The notes under the pieces are model-generated. The model saw nothing but the letters and a program-made list of their open reading frames with translations, ran no database searches and was not told where the DNA came from. The position numbers were made by a program, and so were the translations under genes. DNA of 64,000 bases from Streptomyces sp. NBC_01244 (lineage in GTDB: Bacteria; Actinomycetota; Actinomycetes; Streptomycetales; Streptomycetaceae), in NCBI RefSeq assembly GCF_035987325.1, contig NZ_CP108488.1, positions 434,001 to 498,000 of the forward strand. Reading direction: 5' to 3'. Shown here in pieces: positions 25,039 through 33,365 of the stretch. Each line of letters begins with the position of its first letter. Within the stretch, counting starts at the first letter, position 1.

Positions 25039-26508
25039 TCATCCGCGGGTCGGGCAGACGTCCTGCGTGACCTTGCCGGCCTTGCCGCCGGTCGTCGCCG
25101 GGTCCAGGGTCAGGCACTTGCCGGTCCACTGGTTGATGAAGTAGAAGGCGCGCCTGCCGCCGTACTGCTCTGCCGGCATGACCTCCCACAGCTGGTTGGA
25201 CGAGGCCCACCGGCTCTCGCACGGCCACCAGAACAGCTGCATGCCGTTGCCGGGCGGCACTCCCAGGTTCCACGGGATGGTGAGGCAGTTGCCGTTGCCC
25301 GCCTTGATCCAGTAGTAGTTCTTGCTGTCGTAGGGCGGCAGGGGCACCGTCCACTGCTGGCTGCTGGGCGCCGGGCTGGCGCAGGCCCGCTGCGTCATCA
25401 CGCCGCCCGTGCCGTCGGGGAAGTTCTCGCCGCGCACCATGCAGCGGTTCGGGGCGGTGGTCTCGTAGGTCTGGCCGATGAACTGCCTGTTCGAGGTGAC
25501 GGTCCACAGGGCCGGGTGCGGCGGGAAGATGTGGGCGTTGCGGTTGAGTTCGTTGACCACGGACATCGGGGTGACGCCGCCGGTGTCGCTGTGCTCGTAG
25601 AAGTTGACCGCGACGTAGTTGGGGTTGCGGCCCGCGGCGGGACGGCACTCCTTGTCGATGCGGTTCTTCAGGGCCGAGCCGTTGTCGCCCGGCGCCTTGG
25701 CCTCGGGGTTCAGCACGCTCGAGTCGAACTGGTTCATGGTGAACAGCGGTGTCAGGGCCGTGCCCGGCATGGGGTTCTGCCCCACCGGGTTGCCGTTGCG
25801 CGACGCGCAGCCGCTGGGCCGGCCGTCGTAGTCGTAGAGGGTCTCCACCGTACGGTTCCACGTGTACATGAGGCGCCCGTATTCCTTGGTCCCGTCACTG
25901 GACTTGACCGGAACGTCCTCTCCCCACCGGTCCTGGAACACCACCAGGCGGCGGTTGTCGGAGACCATGTCGCGCAGCCGCGGCCAGTTCCGCTTGTCGA
26001 TGTCGTACTGGCTGGGCGAGAACAGCAGGTTCTTGGCGTTCTCGGCCTCCAGCACGTCGGTGACCGCCTGGGTGAGGGACGCGCGGCTGGCGTAGTTCTC
26101 CAGGAAGACCGTGACCACTTCGTCCGGGTGGGCCTTGAGGAAGTCCACCACCCTGCCGAGCCCGCTGCGAAAGGTCTCGTGGCAGGAGAACGTGGAGTGG
26201 CACAGCATCAGATCGACGTTGCCCTCCTGGTCGTAGGCAATGTCGTAGGTGTCGAGCATCAGCCCGCGCACGCCGTCGTCCAGCTGCCGGGAAATGTTGC
26301 GCGACTGGTTCCTCGGCGGCGCGATCCCCGAGTCCGCGTAGGAGTTGTGGGTGGTCAGCGACGACCACTGGTCGAGGCGGGCGTCTCCGTACTTGCTCCC
26401 GGACGCCGCCACGGCGGCCGTGGGAGTGGGCAGCGTCGCGGCCAGGAAGAGCAGCGGCAGGACGGGTAGGGCCAGCCTTCGCAGTACGCGGAAGCCTCTT
26501 TCAAGCAT
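25039..26508 (-). CDS. secreted PI-specific phospholipase C-like enzyme with ricin-type lectin tail
   Basis: 489 residues. A Sec signal peptide (VLRRLALPVLPLLFLAATL) ends near residue 34. Residues about 45-330 match the PI-PLC X domain: LTTHNSYAD carries the first catalytic His, RGLMLDTYD the acid/metal site, and LCHSTFSC the second His. The last 150 residues form a beta-trefoil, ricin B-like lectin with QxW-type repeats (SSQQWTVPL; SNQLWEVMP) and disulfide cysteines. It should cleave phosphatidylinositol or related head groups outside the cell, with the lectin for substrate binding. The neighbouring gene set holds a second, unrelated secreted phospholipase (27832-31269). Confidence 0.88.
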   Translation of the reverse strand: MLERGFRVLRRLALPVLPLLFLAATLPTPTAAVAASGSKYGDARLDQWSSLTTHNSYADSGIAPPRNQSRNISRQLDDGVRGLMLDTYDIAYDQEGNVDLMLCHSTFSCHETFRSGLGRVVDFLKAHPDEVVTVFLENYASRASLTQAVTDVLEAENAKNLLFSPSQYDIDKRNWPRLRDMVSDNRRLVVFQDRWGEDVPVKSSDGTKEYGRLMYTWNRTVETLYDYDGRPSGCASRNGNPVGQNPMPGTALTPLFTMNQFDSSVLNPEAKAPGDNGSALKNRIDKECRPAAGRNPNYVAVNFYEHSDTGGVTPMSVVNELNRNAHIFPPHPALWTVTSNRQFIGQTYETTAPNRCMVRGENFPDGTGGVMTQRACASPAPSSQQWTVPLPPYDSKNYYWIKAGNGNCLTIPWNLGVPPGNGMQLFWWPCESRWASSNQLWEVMPAEQYGGRRAFYFINQWTGKCLTLDPATTGGKAGKVTQDVCPTRG

Positions 26509-26678
26509 GTCGTTCCCCAGGGGTCAAAACGGTCGTCGGAACCGGAGCGGGCGTGCGGTACCGGTTGCCGGACGGCGGTGTGGGCGGCCCCGGGCATCGT
26601 GACGCCCGGCGGCCCGGCCCCGCCGCCCGTTCCACGCCGAGCCAACACGGTGGGCGCGGGCTGGACCATGCGGTTCCA

Positions 26679-26712
26679 CCGGCAGAAGTAGGGCCCTTCC
26701 TACTTCTGCCGG
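26679..26712. terminator. bidirectional hairpin
   Basis: A 14-bp stem (ccggcagaagtagg pairs with cctacttctgccgg) has a 6-nt loop. A minus-strand TAG stop of the adjacent FG-GAP remnant falls inside the right arm, which suggests this was the terminator of that lost gene. Confidence 0.65.
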
Positions 26713-26815
26713 GCGATCCGCCGCGAAGGTCGGCGGCCGGCAGCGACTGTCGGCGGCCAAAGGGAGTGCCCACGACGAGGTCGGAGAACCCGTCGCCGTC
26801 AAGGTCCGCGGCAGA
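26700..26815 (-). pseudogene. C-terminal remnant of an FG-GAP/VCBS repeat gene
   Basis: The minus strand encodes SAADLDGDGFSDLVVGTPFG (26756-26815), a textbook FG-GAP calcium-binding repeat. Upstream of it there is no further repeat and no signal peptide. After a frame change the sequence ends at TAG 26700-26702, inside a terminator hairpin. It looks like the tail of a deleted secreted beta-propeller gene, similar in kind to the intact one at 60705-62459. Confidence 0.4.
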
Positions 26816-26910
26816 GCTCGATGTGCGGGCCGCTAGAGTGTTCGAGCTCATGACGGTGCGCGCGTGCCCCACGGAGCTTACGTAGCAGACGCGTTACCCG
26901 GAGGCATCGA

Positions 26911-27744
26911 GTGAGTGGGACCAGGGCGGTATACGGGAACCGGTCGGGGCGCGGCGGCGCACTGGGGGCGTTCTTCCGCGCCTGGGTGGCCGATGTCGAC
27001 AACACCCCCATCGCCGGGCGCGTGCAGGACAAAGTGATCGGCGGAATGCAGGTCGCACGCGCTGTGGTCGGCCTGGTCGCCGCCGTCTGGCTGGTCGTGG
27101 CCTACCCGCTGAGCAGCGGCGGGCAGGAGTTCGTCCTCGGCAAGCTCGTCGAACTGGGCTTCTCCTGCGGCATCCTGGCGGTCGGCTGCGTCATCGGCAT
27201 CACGGCGTTCCTCGTCGCGAGCACCCCCGACAGGCGCCGTGACTTTGCCGAGCGTCTGCGCGGGCCGATCATGGCCGTCGTCATGCTCCTCAGTGGCCCC
27301 TTCTGCATATGGCTGTCCCTCAAAACCCTCCAGGGCGAACTGATCACCGCGCAGGACATGGGGGCCTTCTTCGACGCGACCATCGGCCGCGGGGTCATCG
27401 CCGGCGTGCTGGGCTTTCTGATCCTTGTCATCGGCTGGCTCGCGGCCATCGCCCTACTGATCTGCTCGATCCCCTTCACGCTCCTCGCCGCCTACGCCTG
27501 TGTCTTCACGTGCCTGCGAGCCTCGGACGTGCACCAGCTCCTTCCGGCGCTGCTCTCACCCCTGCTGGTCTGGTCGCTCTTCGCCTTCCAGCTCTTCAGC
27601 GGTCCCGACGTCGCGGCACCTGCGGAGGTGCTCTACACGTTCATGCTCGGCGGCCCGCTGTCGGTGACCGCGCTCTCGGTGTGGGAAGTACGGCGCCTGC
27701 GCAGCCACCACGGGATCACCCTGCGTGGCGCACTGGGCCGCTGA
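26911..27744 (+). CDS. multi-pass membrane protein, function unknown
   Basis: 277 residues from GTG 26911, with GGAGG 6 bp upstream. After a Gly/Arg-rich N-terminus about six or seven hydrophobic helices follow, including VVGLVAAVWLVVAYPL, FSCGILAVGCVIGITAFLVA, GVLGFLILVIGWLAAIALLI and LLSPLLVWSLFAFQLF. The C-terminus is short and basic. No family motif was recognised. It is monocistronic and convergent with the phospholipase gene, sharing the terminator at 27774-27814. Confidence 0.75.
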   Translation: MSGTRAVYGNRSGRGGALGAFFRAWVADVDNTPIAGRVQDKVIGGMQVARAVVGLVAAVWLVVAYPLSSGGQEFVLGKLVELGFSCGILAVGCVIGITAFLVASTPDRRRDFAERLRGPIMAVVMLLSGPFCIWLSLKTLQGELITAQDMGAFFDATIGRGVIAGVLGFLILVIGWLAAIALLICSIPFTLLAAYACVFTCLRASDVHQLLPALLSPLLVWSLFAFQLFSGPDVAAPAEVLYTFMLGGPLSVTALSVWEVRRLRSHHGITLRGALGR

Positions 27745-27773
27745 ACGGCGGGGGGACCGAATCCGGACCATCC

Positions 27774-27814
27774 GGCGTACCGCAGGCGGCCGGTTGAGCC
27801 GCCTGCGGTACGCC
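27774..27814. terminator. bidirectional terminator between convergent genes
   Basis: A 17-bp perfect stem (ggcgtaccgcaggcggc and its complement) has a 7-nt loop and lies 29 bp after the membrane protein stop and 17 bp from the phospholipase stop. Confidence 0.85.
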
Positions 27815-27831
27815 GTACGCCGGTGCGGAGG

Positions 27832-30800
27832 TCAGGCGTCGGTGACCGGGGTGCTGCCCAGCCTGATGTTGTCCACGGCCCAGAACCAGTTGTTGCCCGC
27901 GTGGTGGATCCGGAAGTTGACCTTCACCGATTTCGCGTCGGACGGGACCGGGAAGGAACAGGTCACCAGGCGGTTCTGCTGATCGCGGCCGGCGTTGGTG
28001 TTCCCCGATGCCGCGCCGGAGTAGTGCAGGACGCGCGAGGTGACGCCGGTGTCGAACTCGACGGTCACCTCGGCCTCCTGCGGGCTCTCCTGGCGGTAGT
28101 GGGAGTCGAAGCCCAGGTGCAGGGTTCCGGTTCCCGCCGGGATCGCCACCGCGGGCGTGGTCAGCGTCGAGTCGAACGTGCCGCGGCCGGAGGGGCTGCC
28201 GGTGTCGTCCCAGTCGTCGGGGTCGGCTACGGCGACGATGCCGAGGGCACGGTCGAAGGCGGGCCGTTCCTGGCCCGCCGGGAACCAGAACTGCCGGGAG
28301 AGGAACGACCAGCCGGTCAGCTCCTCCGTTCCCTGCGGCATGTCCGGGGCGTTGGTGACGGTCCACCCCTCGGGCGCGGTCCGCGTCCACCCCCGCAGGC
28401 CGGGCCGGCTCAGGTCGGCGGCCGGTGCCAGGTGCTCGGAGAGGGACTCGAAGTCCTCGGCGAGCAGGTAGCCGGTCATGACCGGTCCGACCCGGGTGGC
28501 CAGTGTCTCCGTCCGCTCCACCGCGCCGCCGCCCGAGCGGGCGCCGACGGTGGCCTTCAGCGTCGCGGATGTCCGGGCCGCCGCGGCCGGAGCCGTGACG
28601 TCCCACACGACTTTCGCCGACGTACGGGCCGGTACGGAGGTGGGGGAACCGGGGACCGGGGCGGCGCGCCAGCCGTCCGGTACGACGAGGGAAGCCGACA
28701 GTCCGGTGAGCGGGGTGCTGCCGGCATTGGTGACGGTCGCCGTCACGGAGAGGGGCTTGTCCGGGGAGAGTACGCGGCCGTCCGTGCCCGGCGAGCTCGC
28801 CGGGGCGCTCAGCGTCATGCTCACCGCGGGGGCGACCTCCGCCCGTACCCGGGCGTCCGCGATCCGCAGCAGGCCCGCGCTCTCGGCGCGCGCGGTGACG
28901 AGCAGGGTCGTGGCGGTGGCGTCGGCAGCGGGGGTGACGGTGAAGCGGAGGTCGGCGGAACCGCCCTCGGGCAGGCTCCGCGGGACGGCACCCGAGGGTG
29001 TCACCGTCCAGCCGGCGGGGGCCAGGAGGGACACCGCGAGGTCGCGCAGTCTGCCCGCGTCCTGGTTCCGTACGTTCACCACGACCTCGGCCGGACTGCC
29101 CTGCACCAGCGGGGCGTCCAGGGGAGGCAGCGGCTTCGGCAGGGTGATCGTCGCGGCCAGCGCCGGTGCGGTCCCGGTGGCCGGGTCGGTGGTGCCCGGC
29201 TGCCCGTCGGCCGGGCGCCCGGTCATCCGGCGCAGGAAGCGGGGGTCGTCCTCGTCGACCACCACGATGTCGTACCAGCCGTGCCGGGCGAGCGGCACGG
29301 ACACGGTCCGCTTCCGGCCGGGCCCGAGCCTGACGGTCACGATGCCGTCCTCGCCCCGGCGCGGATGCGTCGCCTCACCCACCAGGAGCGTCCGGGTCCG
29401 CCCGGACGGATTGCCGCATTCGACCTGGACGCTCCGCGCGCGGGGTCGTTCCACCACGTACGCCTCGGCCCCCACGCCGAGACCGCGCAGCTCCCACAGC
29501 GACCAGCCCGGAGCCTGCACCTGGACGTCGTAGCCCCCGGGCCCGTGCGGGAACGTGCCGGTGGCGCTGTCGCCGCCGGCGACGGTCCAGGTCCGCGGAG
29601 CGGCCGCGTCACCCGGGTAGGCGGTGACCGCGGCTGCCCGTGGGCCGTCGTTGCCGAGGCGCAGGGCGAGCTGCCCGTCGGTGACGGTGGCGCGCAGCGA
29701 GAGGCGGTACGGCGAGGGCCGAGTGGGCCGGACGCCCGGCTCCTGAACGGGCCGCGCCTGCAGGGCCGGCGGCACCGGATTCCAGCGGCCGACCGGCGCC
29801 GGAATCGGGCCCGGTCGCACCACGTCGGGCTGCCGGTACGCCCGGTCGAAGTCGAACACGGAGGTCAGGTCGCCGAAGACGCTGCGGCGCCAGGCGCTGA
29901 TGTTGGGCTCTTGGACTCCCGTCCACTTCTCCAGGAAGCGGATCACCGAGGTGTGGTCGAAGACCTCGGAGTTCACGAATCCACCGACCGTCCACGGCGA
30001 GACGACCGTCATCGGAACCCGCGGGCCGGGGCCCACGGGGCGCCCGCCGACCCAGTCGTCGCCGTCGCCGGTGTCCGGCCGGGGCGCGGTCGGGGAGGGC
30101 ACGTGGTCGAAGTAGCCGTCGTTCTCGTCGAAGTTGATGAACACCGCCGTCTTCGACCAGGTCTTCGGGTCGCTCGCGATCGCGTCCAGGAGGTCGTAGA
30201 CCAGGCCCGCGCTGCCGACCGGAGTGGACGAGCCGGGGTGCTCGGACAGGGCCGCTGTCGGCACCACCCAGCTCACCTTGGGGAGCGTCCCGCCCTTGAT
30301 GTCGGCCTTGATGCGGGTGAGCAGGGTGCCCGGCTCGGAGCGGTGGGCGCCGCGCAGGAAGAGGCGGCGGTCGGCCTCGGGCAGGGAGTCCACAGCCGTG
30401 CGGAAGGTGGCCAGCGCGGCCTCCCGCTCCGTGGCGCTCTTCTCCCACAGCGCGTCGTAGAACTGCTCGGTGGTGGAGTAGGGGAACCCGGCGGCGGTCA
30501 GGATCTTGGCGCCGATCCGCTTCCAGGGTTTGAAGTACTCCACCGCGTTGTCGGTGAAGTTGTCCCACTCCTGGTAGATCTGCCACGACACCCCGGCGGC
30601 TTCCAGGCGCTCTGGATAGGTCGTCCAGTCGTAGCCGGCGTGGGTGTGGGAGTACGCGGCGTTCGTGACCGCACGGCTCCCGCCGTTCGGCTCGAACCCG
30701 GTGGTGCCGGTCCACAGGTAGTTGCGGTTGGGGTTCGTCGACCCGAAGACGGAACAGAAGTAGGCGTCGCAGATGGTGAATCGGTCGGCCAGCTCGTACT

Positions 30801-31269
30801 GGAGGGGGATGTCGCGCCGGTCGTAGAAGGCCATCGTGCTCTGTCCCTTGGCCGCGATCCAGTCGTTCCACCAGCCGTTCGCGCGGGCCTGAACGCCGTC
30901 GCCGAAGCCGTGCGGCAGCGAACCCAGGTACTGGATGTCGCTCTCGGGCCGCCCGGCGTCAACTGCCGCCTTCCGCGCGGAGAACGGCAGCACGGCCGGG
31001 CCTCCGGAGCGGGGCTGCTCGAAGACGCTCGCGCCTCCGGGCAGCCGTAGCGCCGTCCGGTCGCCGAAGCCTCGTACGCCCTTGAGAGAGCCGAAGTAGG
31101 TGTCAAAGGAACGATTCTCTTGCATCAGCACGATGACGTGCTCGATGCCCTGCAGACCCCCGCGCGGCATCGGCGCGGCCATGGCCTGGAGGAGGGAGGG
31201 AGGCAGGACGGAGAGCACGGAGCCACCGGCGAGCGTGCCGAGGGCTTTGCGACGTGAAATAGCGGGCAT
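27832..31269 (-). CDS. Tat-exported phosphocholine-type phospholipase C with extended C-terminus
   Basis: 1145 residues from ATG 31269. It starts with a Tat signal (MPAISRRKALGTLAGGSVLS). The phosphoesterase domain (about 35-480) has HVIVLMQENRSFDTYFGSL, NPNRNYLWTGT, FINFDENDGYFDHVPSP and FDHTSVIRFLEKW, typical of bacterial non-haemolytic phospholipase C and acid phosphatase AcpA relatives. Two DUF756-like beta domains follow. The extra 450 residues hold one or two NEW3/alpha-galactosidase-associated beta domains (VVNVRNQDAGRLRDLAVSLL; VTNAGSTPLTGLSASLVV) and a C-terminal jelly-roll-like domain with LVTCSFPVPSDAKSVKVNF. Usual family length is about 650-750, so this is markedly enlarged. No Shine-Dalgarno sequence is visible before the start. 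Confidence 0.9.
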   Translation of the reverse strand: MPAISRRKALGTLAGGSVLSVLPPSLLQAMAAPMPRGGLQGIEHVIVLMQENRSFDTYFGSLKGVRGFGDRTALRLPGGASVFEQPRSGGPAVLPFSARKAAVDAGRPESDIQYLGSLPHGFGDGVQARANGWWNDWIAAKGQSTMAFYDRRDIPLQYELADRFTICDAYFCSVFGSTNPNRNYLWTGTTGFEPNGGSRAVTNAAYSHTHAGYDWTTYPERLEAAGVSWQIYQEWDNFTDNAVEYFKPWKRIGAKILTAAGFPYSTTEQFYDALWEKSATEREAALATFRTAVDSLPEADRRLFLRGAHRSEPGTLLTRIKADIKGGTLPKVSWVVPTAALSEHPGSSTPVGSAGLVYDLLDAIASDPKTWSKTAVFINFDENDGYFDHVPSPTAPRPDTGDGDDWVGGRPVGPGPRVPMTVVSPWTVGGFVNSEVFDHTSVIRFLEKWTGVQEPNISAWRRSVFGDLTSVFDFDRAYRQPDVVRPGPIPAPVGRWNPVPPALQARPVQEPGVRPTRPSPYRLSLRATVTDGQLALRLGNDGPRAAAVTAYPGDAAAPRTWTVAGGDSATGTFPHGPGGYDVQVQAPGWSLWELRGLGVGAEAYVVERPRARSVQVECGNPSGRTRTLLVGEATHPRRGEDGIVTVRLGPGRKRTVSVPLARHGWYDIVVVDEDDPRFLRRMTGRPADGQPGTTDPATGTAPALAATITLPKPLPPLDAPLVQGSPAEVVVNVRNQDAGRLRDLAVSLLAPAGWTVTPSGAVPRSLPEGGSADLRFTVTPAADATATTLLVTARAESAGLLRIADARVRAEVAPAVSMTLSAPASSPGTDGRVLSPDKPLSVTATVTNAGSTPLTGLSASLVVPDGWRAAPVPGSPTSVPARTSAKVVWDVTAPAAAARTSATLKATVGARSGGGAVERTETLATRVGPVMTGYLLAEDFESLSEHLAPAADLSRPGLRGWTRTAPEGWTVTNAPDMPQGTEELTGWSFLSRQFWFPAGQERPAFDRALGIVAVADPDDWDDTGSPSGRGTFDSTLTTPAVAIPAGTGTLHLGFDSHYRQESPQEAEVTVEFDTGVTSRVLHYSGAASGNTNAGRDQQNRLVTCSFPVPSDAKSVKVNFRIHHAGNNWFWAVDNIRLGSTPVTDA

Positions 31270-31446
31270 GCCGGGGAGGTTATGCGTGGAGTAGACCACG
31301 CGAAACCCGCGGAGGCAGGGATTTCCCCAGAGTTCATTCCCGAGCCGTATTTGATTTTCGCAGGTCAGAGGCTTGATCGCAGATTCGTGACGGCCGTGCG
31401 GCAACCTCCGGGTGGTCGTGGACCACCGGCCGCATTGCTTTCCGGG

Positions 31447-31881
31447 TCAGCCCCGCAGGGTGGCGATGGCCTTCTCGATACGCCGCTGGCGCGTCTCGGG
31501 CATCTTCGCGCTCTCGATGGCGCGCACGTGCTCGCGCTTGCGGCTGAGCGTGAGGTGGTCGTAGGCGGCGCGGGCGGCCGGTTCGTCGTCCAGAGCCCGG
31601 GCGAAGTCCTCGGGCTCGACGACGACGCGCGGCTCGGTGTCGAGCTCGACCTCGACCTCGATCTCCTCGCCGATCTCCACCTCCGCGGCCCGCCGGTTGG
31701 CATGGCTGAGGCCGATCAAGTGGCGGCCGCGCAGGTGGGCGAGCCGGCTCCGCCAGGAATGCCCGTTGATCGTGATCGTCACCGGCGGCCGCGTGCCCTC
31801 GCCGAGCGCTGTCACCACCTCGGACGGAACTTCCAGCCCCCGCATGGGCTCGGGCGGCTCGACGATGGACCGAAACTTCAA
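31447..31881 (-). CDS. DUF1905/YdeI (OmdA) family protein
   Basis: 144 residues. The start is taken as TTG 31881 because GAGGAG lies 6 bp upstream and the protein then begins KFRSIVEPPEP, the usual DUF1905 N-terminus. The first 80 residues are the DUF1905 beta-barrel (VTITINGHSWRSRLAHLRGR; HLIGLSHANR; EVEVELD). The remainder is the OmdA/YdeI helical region (FARALDDEPAARAAYDHLTL; MPETRQRRIEKAIATL). Biochemical role is not established for the family. Confidence 0.85.
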   Translation of the reverse strand: MKFRSIVEPPEPMRGLEVPSEVVTALGEGTRPPVTITINGHSWRSRLAHLRGRHLIGLSHANRRAAEVEIGEEIEVEVELDTEPRVVVEPEDFARALDDEPAARAAYDHLTLSRKREHVRAIESAKMPETRQRRIEKAIATLRG

Positions 31882-31979
31882 GACCTTCTCCTCTTCGTTC
31901 TGCCGTTCACCACGGACCCGCCCGCCCGGCTCCGATCGCCGCTCCCGCTCCCGCGCCCTCGCCCGCTCCCGCGCCCGTG

Positions 31980-32034
31980 TCACAGCCGTCCGGGACGGCA
32001 GCGGCACGCGCCCCGCCGTCCCGGACGGCTGTGA
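31980..32034 (-). terminator. hairpin terminator after the VOC gene
   Basis: A 20-bp perfect stem (31980-31999 with 32015-32034) encloses a 15-nt loop, 15 bp past the stop of the leftward VOC gene and before the DUF1905 gene. Confidence 0.85.
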
Positions 32035-32048
32035 GACGAAGATCGCGG

Positions 32049-32462
32049 CTACTCCGCGTAGGGCTGGTCGGTTCCTTGGTCGCTGTAGCCGAGGCTCCAA
32101 ATGTAGCCCTCCGGGTCGGCGAAGGTACCGCCGTACCCGCCCCACGGCAGCGCACCGGCGGGCTTGAGGACCTTGGCGCCGGCCTTCTGCGCCTCCGCCA
32201 TGACCTCGTCGACCCGCGTCTCGCTGCGGACGACGTAGGTCAGCACCAGTCCGCTGAAGCCACTGCCTTCCTGGTCCGTGCCCACCTGGCCGGCCAGGCC
32301 TTCACGGCTGTAGAAGCCGACGGGAGAGGCGCCGTCCGATTCGAAGAACACCGAGATCCCGTAGTCGTTCTGGATCTTCCAGCCGAGCCCCTCGGTGTAG
32401 AACTTCTTCGTCCGGTCCATGTCCCGGACACCAAGAAGGATCGAGCTGACGTGCGCTTTCAT
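32049..32462 (-). CDS. VOC (glyoxalase/bleomycin resistance) family protein
   Basis: 137 residues from ATG 32462, with AAGGAG 6 bp upstream. Two beta-alpha-beta-beta-beta units are seen: SSILLGVRDMDRTKKFYTEG at the start, and GFSGLVLTYVVRSETRVDEV then GGTFADPEGYIWSLGY near the end. The terminal DPEGYIW motif carries the usual glutamate metal position. The substrate cannot be deduced. Single-domain VOC proteins of this type in Streptomyces are rarely characterised. Confidence 0.85.
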   Translation of the reverse strand: MKAHVSSILLGVRDMDRTKKFYTEGLGWKIQNDYGISVFFESDGASPVGFYSREGLAGQVGTDQEGSGFSGLVLTYVVRSETRVDEVMAEAQKAGAKVLKPAGALPWGGYGGTFADPEGYIWSLGYSDQGTDQPYAE

Positions 32463-32716
32463 GTCTTACTCCTTGCACTGTGGATGTATACGTGCCGGAC
32501 GTCCGGGCCAGGGGCCGGACGTCACATCGGCGCGTGAGCGCCGGTCAATCGGTAGGAAAAGGCCGGGAGTCAGGACGGCTCGGGGCCGAGCGACGCCTCC
32601 GGGTCACCATCCGGAGGAAAAACCGTGTGACCGGTGATGTCCATGGTGAGTAGCCTAGAGCGGCTCCGTGAACCGCGCTTCTTGATTCCTGATCGATCCG
32701 GCTACACCCCGGACGT

Positions 32717-33202
32717 TCACGAGTGGGCGCTACCGACCTCGATGCGGTTCTCGTCGAGGCCGTTGAGGATGCTCAGGCGGCCGCCGGCGAAGACGAACTC
32801 CACGGCCACGGTTCCTGCCGCCAGGTCACGGCCTGCCGGCCGCCACTCGACAAGGGTGACCTCGCGCAATTCCCGGCCGACGAACGGTTCGATCTGTTCG
32901 TCGCTGTGCGACCACTGGGGCGTAAGCTCGAACCACTCCCACCCGGTGATGGTCGCCGCGGTGTCGATCGTGTCCCAGCCGATCGAGAGTTCGTCCAACT
33001 TCCAGTGGCAGACCTCCACCTGGACTCCTTCGAAGTCCAGCACCACCGGGCAGTCGGCGAACCAGTCCCCGTCCTCGGCGAACCGCACCAGTGCGAACCC
33101 CGTCAGCCGCCTGCCGGCGAGCGTCGCCAGTCTCGCTCCGTGCGCCTGCCGAATCGCGTCGACACCGATAAGGAAGGACGGCTCGAAACCAGAGATCCCC
33201 AT
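32717..33202 (-). CDS. hypothetical protein
   Basis: 161 residues from ATG 33202 (MGISGFEPSFLIGVD); a longer frame from 33289 lacks an RBS. The sequence is rich in acidic and aromatic residues (DDFEGVQVEVCHW-like strands, ITGWEWFELTPQWSHSDEQI) and has coding-like codon use. No signal peptide or membrane helix is seen. It diverges from the kinase gene. The family is not recognised. Confidence 0.6.
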   Translation of the reverse strand: MGISGFEPSFLIGVDAIRQAHGARLATLAGRRLTGFALVRFAEDGDWFADCPVVLDFEGVQVEVCHWKLDELSIGWDTIDTAATITGWEWFELTPQWSHSDEQIEPFVGRELREVTLVEWRPAGRDLAAGTVAVEFVFAGGRLSILNGLDENRIEVGSAHS

Positions 33203-33365
33203 GTTCACAGCATCCGATTCTCTCGGCCCTGGACCCAGCCGGCCACCACACATCGACCCCGGCGTGTTCCGGCCCGCGAGCTGCCGCACCGGGCCGCCGG
33301 GCGGGGTGCCGGATCAGGCCATGGTTGCGTCACCCGACCGGTCCAACAGGTCCTAGAGTGTGCGC

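Larger units (their letters stand above)
26509..26910. other. 402-bp intergenic region with a gene remnant and a hairpin
   Basis: It holds the upstream region of the PI-PLC gene, a 14-bp-stem hairpin (26679-26712) and a short FG-GAP coding remnant on the minus strand (26700-26815). A TAGAGT hexamer at 26833-26838 may serve the rightward gene at 26911. Confidence 0.4.

Noticed and set aside
27823..31050. 1075-codon open frame on the plus strand opposite the large phospholipase C
   Set aside because: The minus-strand gene has a Tat signal, family motifs and terminator. The plus frame is Gly/Arg/Val-rich without motifs, an antisense artefact of high GC.
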